Assembly: GCA_948468385.1 (NCBI GenBank)
Contig: CAOKHZ010000007.1
Location: forward strand, 62,001-126,000
DNA from: an uncultured Faecalicatena sp.
GTDB taxonomy: Bacteria > Bacillota > Clostridia > Lachnospirales > Lachnospiraceae
DNA: 64,000 nt
Direction: 5' to 3'
This document shows positions 1 through 6,367 of this stretch, piece by piece (within the stretch, counting starts at the first letter, position 1; every line of letters starts with the position of its first letter). The notes under the pieces were generated by a model. That model was not told the origin of the DNA and did no database searches. It was given only the letters and a program-made list of their open reading frames with translations. The translations under genes and the position numbers were made by a program.

Positions 1-688
1 CTTCCAAAACCGTCACGATATCCGCCTTTTTGGCAGTCGTCAAAATAGGGCTCTTTACACCGCCCAAGCAACGCACCGCCGTGTCACGCTTCAAATCCGC
101 CACCGTCTTTTCATGAAAATCATTCGTGATAACCACCCGGTTCGGGTTCTCATACGCATTATAATCCATATCCGTATACTGCAAAATAAACGGCACCGCG
201 ATATAAGCGGTCTTGCCTTCTGTTTTAAGAATCACATAATCTTCGCTCTTCTTTTCCATAATTTCCGTATAATCCTTGCTTCCAACCGCGACCGACACGT
301 TGCCAGTGGGAAGGGTATAGAGCAAGACGTTCTCATTGGAATCCCAATAAAACCTCTTGTTTACATAATCCCTGATGACGGAATACTCCAAATAAACCTG
401 CCCGTCTATGTTTCTGCAGGAAGAAATGCCATCCTCTCTCTCGATGAGCTGATTATTAATCACCACCGCATAATCTTCGTCGTTCACCAAACCATAATAT
501 TCTTTCAAATCCGCTTTCTCATTTGATGGACTATACCTGTTCCAAATGAAACTCCCTCCGATTGCGGCAACGATAAGGACGACCGCCATCACCGCGACAA
601 GCCTCATGTTCCTCTGCCGTCTTCTCGCGCGGCGGTACATCTGCCTTTTCTTCGCCTGCGCCCTACTGCGTTTTTCTCTTTCGTCCAT
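1..688 (-). CDS. Partial exported protein, N-terminus of a GH18-type glycosidase-like protein
   Basis: The gene runs off the left edge, so only about 229 N-terminal residues are visible. ATG at 688 is preceded by AGGAGGT. The product starts with a very basic stretch (about residues 5-28), then one hydrophobic segment (about 29-49), giving a type II anchor or uncleaved signal. The outside part has a copper-amine-oxidase-N-like layout: VNDEDYAVVINNQLIER, then a block around YLEYSVIRDYVNKRFYWDSN, then an SH3-like stretch. In my knowledge of Lachnospiraceae this N-terminal architecture heads exported family 18 glycosyl hydrolases, possibly peptidoglycan or spore related. The catalytic domain would lie outside the window, so the enzyme call is inference. 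Confidence 0.6.
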   Translation of the reverse strand, partial: MDEREKRSRAQAKKRQMYRRARRRQRNMRLVAVMAVVLIVAAIGGSFIWNRYSPSNEKADLKEYYGLVNDEDYAVVINNQLIEREDGISSCRNIDGQVYLEYSVIRDYVNKRFYWDSNENVLLYTLPTGNVSVAVGSKDYTEIMEKKSEDYVILKTEGKTAYIAVPFILQYTDMDYNAYENPNRVVITNDFHEKTVADLKRDTAVRCLGGVKSPILTTAKKADIVTVLE

Positions 689-764
689 ACCATACCTCCT
701 ACTGGTCGCTTCAAACGTTATCAAGTATGATTATACCAGTATTCTTTACGGTTTTCTACAAAAG

Positions 765-1034
765 TTATACATTTTTTTGATAATCTGACATAAGGGGGTA
801 GTACAGATCATCTTTTATGTCCGAATTTACGTTTACAAAAGAAAGAGATTCCACATGACCTTCCGGATTCCATTCATAGTCCCGCATGTAACTGCCAGTC
901 TCCCTGGCCATCAGTTCACTCACCACCTGCATCGGGCTTGCATGGTTTCCATCAATCAAAATACAAACTCCGCTTTTTTCATAATCTTCCAATTCCGTAT
1001 ACAGAGTATCGTAGGTCGTGTCTTTTTTATCCAT
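765..1034 (-). CDS. Small conserved-looking hypothetical protein (89 aa)
   Basis: I chose the ATG at 1034 because GAGAGGAGCGG lies just upstream; a longer in-frame reading to 1085 lacks such a site. The product is acidic, with no membrane segment or signal. Its centre (ILIDGNHASPMQVVSELMA) and the later WNPEGHVESLSFVNV look like a compact alpha/beta domain. I do not recognise a family. It sits 76 bp upstream of the exported hydrolase gene on the same strand, so the two may be co-transcribed. Confidence 0.55.
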   Translation of the reverse strand: MDKKDTTYDTLYTELEDYEKSGVCILIDGNHASPMQVVSELMARETGSYMRDYEWNPEGHVESLSFVNVNSDIKDDLYYPLMSDYQKNV

Positions 1035-1107
1035 TATGTTCCGCTCCTCTCTTTGCCGGTTCTGATAAATATGACTGCCGCGCATTCTTAATAAAACCGG
1101 AGGTATC

Positions 1108-1224
1108 GTGACATGCCCAAGAATGCTACGACAGGAAGACCGCCTGAACCTGACGCAAAATGATTCATCCTTTTTAGAGTTCGTCCCGGATGCCGGGATG
1201 CCTGAGTATCTGAAAAAATCTTAG
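1108..1224 (+). CDS. Possible very small protein (38 aa)
   Basis: A GTG at 1108 follows GGAGGTATC at good spacing and opens 38 codons ending with TAG at 1222. The predicted peptide begins MTCPRMLRQEDRLNL and contains FLEFVPDAGMPEYLKKS. It resembles no family I know. It could be a genuine small protein or the remnant of a larger gene; the ribosome site is the main support. Confidence 0.25.
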   Translation: MTCPRMLRQEDRLNLTQNDSSFLEFVPDAGMPEYLKKS

Positions 1225-1535
1225 AATCCTTTTTGAATTTTTTTCATTCAAACTGTACCATTTTGTTTAAACAGTACGATTCCCCATAAATAATGAGAAT
1301 AAACAAGCCTCCTTTCGCATATATTTATTTACCACGGCTGCATCTTCTGTATCTGCCATTATAGGAACCCATCTAGCAAATTTCAATGTGTTTTTTGTTG
1401 ATAACTACTACTTTTTTGTTAATAAAATGTGAATATTGAAAGGAATTGCAGCTTTTTCTTTACATTATGGCAGTTTTTGTTTATACTAATAGTGACTTTT
1501 TTTACTTTAAATTAAATTCAGAAGGATGTGATTCT
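1225..1535. other. Intergenic stretch upstream of mecA
   Basis: There is no convincing gene here. The stretch is AT-rich, with T-runs and the sequence TTGTTGATAAC near 1396. It should hold the mecA promoter, but I see no clean -35/-10 pair. Confidence 0.4.
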
Positions 1536-2246
1536 ATGAAAATTGAAAAACTGAATGAAAATCAAATCCGTTGCACGTTGACGCGTGCGGATTTGGCGGC
1601 ACGTCATCTGAAATTAAGTGAACTTGCGTATGGTACGGAAAAAGCCAAGTCCTTATTCCGCGACATGATGCAACAAGCATCTTTTGACTTTGGTTTTGAA
1701 GCTGAAGATATTCCTTTGATGATAGAGGCGATTCCTGTTTCCGCCGATTCCATTGTGTTAATCATCACCAAAGTAGAGGATCCGGAAGAATTGGACACCC
1801 GTTTTTCCAAATTTACGTCAGGCAACGACACGTTCCATGGACTGCCTGAGCCGTTTAACAAATTGGAAGGCGCGGAAGGCTTCCTCGACCTGCTTAACAA
1901 AGTCAAAGAGGCCGCGGCCAGTGTCACGAGAGAACAGCAACAAACGGAATCTCCAGACGTAAAACTTTTTTCCTTCGACGGAATTGACCGCGTCATACAA
2001 GCGGCCAAGTTAATTGCCCCCATGTACCAGGGTGCCAATACGCTTTATCACGACAATACAGAAGATGTGTATATTCTGGCTCTCACGCCGGCAGGCTCGG
2101 AGGCCAACATATTTAACAAGGTCTGCAACATGCTTTCCGAATATGGAACGCCGGAAAGGGCTTCGGTTTCAACCTTGGCCTTCTTAGAAGAGCACTGCGA
2201 GAACTTCGTCTCTTCCGATGCGGTTCAGAGGCTTTCAGAACTTTGA
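1536..2246 (+). CDS. mecA: Adaptor protein MecA
   Basis: The product is a 236-aa ClpC adaptor that delivers substrates to the ClpCP protease; in Bacillus it targets ComK. The start MKIEKLNENQIRCTLTRADL is the family's typical N-terminal substrate-binding domain. Next comes an acidic, low-complexity linker (around ITKVEDPEELDTRFSKF) and a C-terminal alpha/beta domain (about 135-236) that binds ClpC. ATG at 1536 is chosen over an upstream in-frame ATG because AGAAGGATG precedes it and because family members start with MKIE. It stands alone on the plus strand and ends before an array of 22-bp repeats and a strong terminator. Confidence 0.92.
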   Translation: MKIEKLNENQIRCTLTRADLAARHLKLSELAYGTEKAKSLFRDMMQQASFDFGFEAEDIPLMIEAIPVSADSIVLIITKVEDPEELDTRFSKFTSGNDTFHGLPEPFNKLEGAEGFLDLLNKVKEAAASVTREQQQTESPDVKLFSFDGIDRVIQAAKLIAPMYQGANTLYHDNTEDVYILALTPAGSEANIFNKVCNMLSEYGTPERASVSTLAFLEEHCENFVSSDAVQRLSEL

Positions 2247-2292
2247 CCTTGTCAATATACATTATATATTAGGAAGAGATTTACATTTTAAG

Positions 2293-2402
2293 AAGAAAAG
2301 ACTTCATTATAATTAAGAAAAGACTTTGTTAATAGGGGGAAAAGACTTTGTTAATAGGAAGAAAAGACTTCATTTAATAAGAATAAACTTCGTTATAATG
2401 TA
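2293..2402. repeat. Five 22-bp tandem repeats downstream of mecA
   Basis: Units start at 2293, 2315, 2337, 2359 and 2381. The common part is AAGAAAAGACTTYRTTAAT, with units 2 and 3 nearly identical and unit 5 more diverged. The left arm of the following terminator begins with the same AAAAAGACTT core. Confidence 0.75.
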
Positions 2403-2460
2403 AAAAGACTTCCATGCCACCAAATACCTTATCGGTACTTATCGGCATGGAAGTCTTTTT
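2402..2460 (+). terminator. Bidirectional rho-independent terminator
   Basis: A perfect 17-bp inverted repeat (2402-2418 with 2444-2460) is bounded by A5 on the left and T5 on the right. It lies between the convergent mecA and DUF1858 genes and can stop transcription both ways. Confidence 0.9.
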
Positions 2461-2491
2461 TATGGTGCCTTGCAACGAATCCGAGAACACC

Positions 2492-2701
2492 TTACGCCTG
2501 CGCCGCGTTTCTGGCAGCGTTAATCTTCTCAACCAACAAATCCGCGTCAATCCCATGAACCATCGCCGCCTCTTCCAAAGTCTCCATCTGGGAAGACGGA
2601 CACCCCAGGCAATGCATTCCGATTTCAAGAAGAATCGGGGCGCAATCTGGAAATACGTTCAACAACTCACCAATTTTCGTGTTCTTTGTAATCTGCTCCA
2701 T
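2492..2701 (-). CDS. DUF1858 domain protein (hybrid-cluster-associated redox disulfide type)
   Basis: The product is about 69 aa and cytosolic. The core [20 protein letters not shown] followed by [18 protein letters not shown] is the DUF1858 signature; the CLGC pair could form a redox disulfide or bind metal. Three consecutive ATGs occur (2707, 2704, 2701) behind AAGGAGG; 2701 gives the best spacing. Family members often act near hybrid-cluster or anaerobic redox proteins, but no such partner is next to it here. Its function is not established. Confidence 0.85.
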   Translation of the reverse strand: MEQITKNTKIGELLNVFPDCAPILLEIGMHCLGCPSSQMETLEEAAMVHGIDADLLVEKINAARNAAQA

Positions 2702-3180
2702 CATCATTTCCTCCTTCTTTTGTCTTCTTATTATAATCGTTCTCATCCAAATTATCAACCATTGAAAAAAATAAAATTCCCATAAATTGGGAACTTGTTA
2801 TTTTCCGAATTTTCTGAATTGTTTTATACCCCCTCGTCAATTTTAGATTACTTATTTGTCAACCTCTTTCCCTCCAAAATTCGACAAAAAACATTTTTCA
2901 TACTTTCTCGCCAAAACGTTCGTTCTTTTTTTTACATGAGTAATTCACATAAATCGCCACTTTTTATGTGGAAAATGTGAATAACTTTTTGAAAACATCA
3001 TGTTTTCCACGTTTTTTGAACATTTGAGTGTGGATAAGTTGATAACTTCCCTTTTTATGAATTCGACAAGATTTTACATTTTTGTGCATTTTGCCTTTTT
3101 TTAACTTCCCATTTTTTAAAGAATTATCGCGTATACTGTCTCATTTCGACAATAATTGTCAGATAATTCCAAAAAACAAA
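2702..3180. other. AT-rich gene-free stretch with DnaA-box-like sites
   Basis: No gene is seen. The stretch contains a perfect TGTGGATAA at 3029-3037 and a TGTGAATAA at 2976-2984, plus TTTTCCAC and TGTGGAAAA motifs nearby. It should also hold the DUF1858 promoter. Confidence 0.4.
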
Positions 3181-3226
3181 AAAAGAAGACCCCGATATGA
3201 TTTTTTCTAAACCGGCATCTTCTTTT
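3181..3226 (-). terminator. Terminator of the NlpC/P60 gene
   Basis: AAAAGAAGA (3181-3189) pairs with TCTTCTTTT (3218-3226), with a short inner CCG/CGG. It lies about 65 bp downstream of the gene's stop at 3290. Confidence 0.6.
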
Positions 3227-3289
3227 ACCCGTGTACTGACCGTGTCGACGTCGTTACACTTCCTTATTATGCAAACATTTTATTGACTT

Positions 3290-4342
3290 CTACAATACAC
3301 GTCGGACGGCGACGATTTTCGCCGTATCCACGTTACTGATTCCAATTCCGGTTTGCGCGTTCCGCGAATTAATAATCGTTCCGTCACCCATGTAGATTCC
3401 CACATGGCCACTGTATACGATTAAGTCCCCCGGCCTGGCATCCGCATAGCTTATGCCATATCCCGAACTCTCCATCGCCCACGTTGTGCGCGGCAGAGAT
3501 ATACCAAATTCCCTAAACACCGCTTGCACGAACCCGGAACAATCAGCCCCATTCGTCAAACTGGTTCCACCCCACACATAGGGATAACCAATGTATTGAC
3601 AAGCAAAGTCAACCACCGCTTGTCCGGCTGCCGCCCTTGCCGCTGCCGCCGCTTCTTCGGCCAACCGTTGCTCCTCTTCCTCACGGGTTTCCCCATAGGC
3701 AAGCTCGTTTTTCAAATCCACGTACTCGCCACATACCCAGCCCTGCGTCTCTCCGACCGTGACAGGATACCACCCCTGCACGGCTTCGCCGGTTACCAAG
3801 TAAGTCTCGCCCGCATAAACTTGTGTCAAAATCTGTGCTTCTGTACTCTGCCCGTTGCGTACGTTCAATATGCCCGCCGTAACGGTAACTCGTGTCTTTT
3901 CAAACTCTTTCGCGCGCTGTTGCGCTTGTTCTCCCGTATATAAAGCAGTCTCCGGAACATACCCGAAGGCGTTGCCCGACTGAATCTTCACCCAATCGCC
4001 TACATACTCCAGTACTGTCACCGTACTGTCCGGATAAAGCTTGCCCGTCCAGTCACTGTATTCATCTGGTGCACTCCTGATGTAAGTAAAGTCACTCACA
4101 TTGGAAAACGCTCTATTTAAATACTCACCCTCGTTTGTCGGCACTAAATACAGATTGATATTATCCTTTACGTCACTTTTGTAACACTCTGTCAGCACCG
4201 TTTCGATTCCTGCAATCGGCAGCGGAGAATCCGCATCCTCGTTTTCCCCAGCCGCTTTTGCGGTGATTGCCCTCCCCGGAATCATGATTGCCCCTGCCAA
4301 CGCAGTTACAATCAGCTTCTGCTTTATGCATACATTTTTCAT
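3290..4342 (-). CDS. Secreted SH3 / NlpC-P60 peptidoglycan endopeptidase
   Basis: The 350-aa product has a signal peptide (about 1-31, ending TAKAAG). Two bacterial SH3-like repeats follow (about 85-137 and 150-210), then an Ala/Glu-rich helix (about 218-241), then an NlpC/P60 domain (about 242-350). Catalytic residues are visible: Cys268 in ADCSGF, His313 in SGHVGIYMG, and probably Asn325 in IINSRN as the third residue. Such enzymes cut gamma-D-Glu to diamino-acid bonds in the cell wall, outside the membrane. ATG at 4342 follows TTAGGAGGTT. A long GC-rich leader (about 4365-4560) precedes it and is described separately. Confidence 0.9.
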   Translation of the reverse strand: MKNVCIKQKLIVTALAGAIMIPGRAITAKAAGENEDADSPLPIAGIETVLTECYKSDVKDNINLYLVPTNEGEYLNRAFSNVSDFTYIRSAPDEYSDWTGKLYPDSTVTVLEYVGDWVKIQSGNAFGYVPETALYTGEQAQQRAKEFEKTRVTVTAGILNVRNGQSTEAQILTQVYAGETYLVTGEAVQGWYPVTVGETQGWVCGEYVDLKNELAYGETREEEEQRLAEEAAAAARAAAGQAVVDFACQYIGYPYVWGGTSLTNGADCSGFVQAVFREFGISLPRTTWAMESSGYGISYADARPGDLIVYSGHVGIYMGDGTIINSRNAQTGIGISNVDTAKIVAVRRVL

Positions 4343-4364
4343 AATAACCTCCTAATCCAGAATG

Positions 4365-4560
4365 TCAACTGACACTCCTTGTCACAATTTTCCCCGAATG
4401 CCGACTGACGTGCTGATACACTCATAAAAAATGCAACACGTCCAACGTCGGTCTCCCGTCGCGGGTAACGGAAAACCACCTCACGCCTCTCCCCTCTGCC
4501 CATAGGCAGTAAGGCGTGATGTTTTTTCGGCCAAGGTGTCCATCTTTCGTAGGAAGCCAA
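4365..4560 (-). ncRNA. Structured 5' leader of the NlpC/P60 gene, possible riboswitch of unknown class
   Basis: Several stable stems are packed into about 190 nt upstream of the start. These are TCACGCCT/AGGCGTGA (4481-4488 with 4512-4519) enclosing CTGCC/GGCAG (4496-4500 with 4505-4509), CCCG/CGGG (4455-4458 with 4462-4465), and CCGAC/GTCGG plus GACGTG/CACGTC (4401-4412 with 4437-4451). It is far more GC-rich than its flanks. C-di-AMP (ydaO) riboswitches often control such cell-wall hydrolases, but I do not see their conserved blocks here. Confidence 0.5.
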
Positions 4561-4733
4561 AAATGTTACATAATTATTAAATTTGTTACGGTAGTATTGT
4601 AACCATTTCCATCAATTATGTCAACCTTTTTATACTTTTTTAACAATATCGACATAATTTGAGCCTGCATATTACTTTTCAGGGATAACTTTACTGTTAC
4701 TTGTTACCAAAAGAATAAATTTTTAATATGGTA

Positions 4734-4789
4734 TTGACAATCTTCTTGTTTTGAGTTATATTCTATTTACGATAATGATAATCATTATT
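4734..4789 (+). promoter_or_regulatory. Promoter with Fur/PerR-type operator
   Basis: TTGACA (4734-4739), a 17-bp spacer and TATATT (4757-4762) form a strong promoter. GATAATGATAATCATTAT (4771-4788) covers the likely start point and matches the classical Fur box almost completely. This predicts autoregulation of the downstream Fur-family gene. Confidence 0.85.
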
Positions 4790-4811
4790 GTTTTAGGAAA
4801 GGAGGATTCTT

Positions 4812-5285
4812 GTGAGTACTTTGGAACATACCCTTCCGGGTCATCCGCACATGACGCGCGCCGCGCCAAAGGATCCTACGACTCCGTTAAGGCACAGTCG
4901 ACAGCGAGAGTCCATCCGGCAGTTTCTCGCGACGACCAGGGAACATCCCACCGCGGACCTTGTCTACCAGCACATGAAGGTGGAATTTCCAAATATTAGT
5001 TTGGCCACGGTTTATCGTAACCTCAATTTACTGACCGATATCGGCGAGGCCATAAGGATAACCCCGCCGGACAGTGCCGACCGCTTTGACGGGAACACGA
5101 TGCCACACAATCATTTTTATTGCACCAGGTGCAAATGTATTTTGGACTTGGATTTGGACATGGAAGAGATTGAGCCGCTTTATCAAGCCGCTTCCGCCAA
5201 CTTTGACGGGATTATCGAATCCAGCAATACATTTTTCTTTGGATTATGTGGAAACTGTGTAAAAACGGCGAGTGAACTTGTATAA
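4812..5285 (+). CDS. Fur-family metalloregulator, PerR-like
   Basis: The product is a 157-aa DNA-binding repressor. The N-terminal winged helix (about 28-95) includes the recognition stretch ISLATVYRNLNLL. The C-terminal metal-binding dimer domain shows HNHFYCTRCKCILDLD and later FGLCGNCVKTA, the two CxxC pairs of the structural zinc site. The start is GTG at 4812, preceded by AAAGGAGGA. The first 25 residues are a longer tail than usual. The neighbouring rubrerythrin suggests a peroxide role (PerR), while the operator is nearer the Fur consensus; sequence alone does not decide between them. Repression would be relieved by peroxide oxidation or metal loss. Confidence 0.88.
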   Translation: MSTLEHTLPGHPHMTRAAPKDPTTPLRHSRQRESIRQFLATTREHPTADLVYQHMKVEFPNISLATVYRNLNLLTDIGEAIRITPPDSADRFDGNTMPHNHFYCTRCKCILDLDLDMEEIEPLYQAASANFDGIIESSNTFFFGLCGNCVKTASELV

Positions 5286-5375
5286 TAGAAGTCGTATCAT
5301 GATTTTTCCGTATTACGACTCCTTATTATAAAAAATGAAACACAAATATTATTTTCAAGAAAAGGAGAAAAAACG

Positions 5376-5918
5376 ATGAAGAAATTTGTATGTACCGTAT
5401 GTGGTTATGTTTACGAAGGAGAATCCGCACCGGCCGAATGTCCTCAGTGCCATGTGGGAGCGGACAAGTTCAAAGAAATGAACGATGACAGGGAATGGGC
5501 CGCGGAGCACGTCGTAGGCGTTGCACAGGGCGTGAGCGAAGACATCCTGGCTGACTTGAGGGCAAATTTCGAGGGCGAGTGCTCCGAGGTCGGCATGTAT
5601 CTGGCCATGGCAAGGGTTGCACATAGAGAAGGTTATCCGGAAATCGGCTTGTATTGGGAGAAAGCCGCATACGAGGAAGCAGAGCATGCCGCCAAGTTCG
5701 CCGAACTGCTCGGCGAGGTCGTTACCGACAGCACCAAGAAGAATCTTGAAATGAGAGTCGAGGCCGAGTGTGGCGCTACCGCCGGCAAGTTTGACTTGGC
5801 AAAGCGCGCGAAGGCTGCCAACCTTGACGCGATTCATGACACCGTGCATGAAATGGCTCGTGACGAGGCAAGACACGGCAAGGCATTCGAAGGTCTGTTA
5901 AAGAGATACTTTGGCTAA
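5376..5918 (+). CDS. Rubrerythrin with N-terminal rubredoxin domain (reverse rubrerythrin)
   Basis: The product (180 aa) reduces hydrogen peroxide in the cytosol of anaerobes. The rubredoxin-like domain comes first (about 1-35), with CTVCG and CPQCH as iron ligands. The four-helix di-iron domain follows (about 50-180), with Glu/His motifs [26 protein letters not shown] and [11 protein letters not shown]. The domain order is opposite to classical rubrerythrin. Start [11 protein letters not shown] follows AAAGGAG. It lies 90 bp after the Fur/PerR-like gene and ends at a strong terminator, so the pair probably forms one peroxide-response unit. Confidence 0.92.
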   Translation: MKKFVCTVCGYVYEGESAPAECPQCHVGADKFKEMNDDREWAAEHVVGVAQGVSEDILADLRANFEGECSEVGMYLAMARVAHREGYPEIGLYWEKAAYEEAEHAAKFAELLGEVVTDSTKKNLEMRVEAECGATAGKFDLAKRAKAANLDAIHDTVHEMARDEARHGKAFEGLLKRYFG

Positions 5919-5965
5919 TCATTCAGTAAATGTGGGTCGTCCCCATTCGATATCTGCCATAAGGC

Positions 5966-6023
5966 AAAAAGGGTCATACGCTTTTGGGAGCTTGCTCCCA
6001 GAAGTGCATGACCCTTCTTTTTT
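5966..6023 (+). terminator. Strong terminator after rubrerythrin
   Basis: AAGGGTCAT pairs with ATGACCCTT, with an inner TGGGAGC/GCTCCCA hairpin, followed by T6 (and A5 on the left, so it may work in both directions). Confidence 0.9.
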
Positions 6024-6064
6024 AAACCTAAGCCACCTTCGTATACCCATCCGGGCATCCCACA

Positions 6065-6364
6065 TCAAATGCGCTTCGCGCCAGCGGACTCTTCGAGTCC
6101 GTCAAAGTATACCCCGGCAGGCGCGTCCCCGGATATCAACCTTTCCTTCTCCTTCCGGCTCATTCTTTTTATGTGGTATTCTCTGCTCATCGCTTCTTCC
6201 TTCGTCCGAAACGCTTCATAATATACCAACGTCACCGGCTTTCTGGACTTCGTATATTTCGCGCCTTTCCCGTCATTATGCGCGTTCACGCGCTTTTCCA
6301 AATCATTCGTCCAGCCGGTATAAAGCGTGTCGTCCTTGCATTTCACGATATATGTATAATTCAT
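6065..6364 (-). CDS. GIY-YIG nuclease family protein (UPF0213/YhbQ-like)
   Basis: The 99-aa product consists of one GIY-YIG domain. The family's two tyrosine motifs appear as YTYIVKC and LYTGWTNDLEKRVNAH, with the catalytic Arg in the latter, and a Glu in YYEAFRTKEEAMSREYHIK. It starts 3 nt after the stop of the upstream rep gene, and that stop region (AAGGGGTAG) serves as its ribosome site, so the two are translationally coupled. Free-standing members are common chromosomal genes with poorly known roles in DNA processing; coupling to a replication initiator is unusual. Confidence 0.88.
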   Translation of the reverse strand: MNYTYIVKCKDDTLYTGWTNDLEKRVNAHNDGKGAKYTKSRKPVTLVYYEAFRTKEEAMSREYHIKRMSRKEKERLISGDAPAGVYFDGLEESAGAKRI

Positions 6365-6367
6365 GTC

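Noticed and set aside
113-788. Two plus-strand frames of 137 and 80 aa at the left edge
   Set aside because: The minus strand here encodes a continuous protein with ribosome site and anchor helix; these frames are its shadows.
4339-4560. 73-aa minus-strand frame before the NlpC/P60 gene
   Set aside because: It coincides with strongly paired RNA stems, has no ribosome site and an odd composition; better explained as a leader.
4365-4560. c-di-AMP (ydaO) riboswitch
   Set aside because: Expected for this gene type, but the conserved GGAGGAACC, TTGGGGT and CCCGACAGCTAAC-like blocks are not present.
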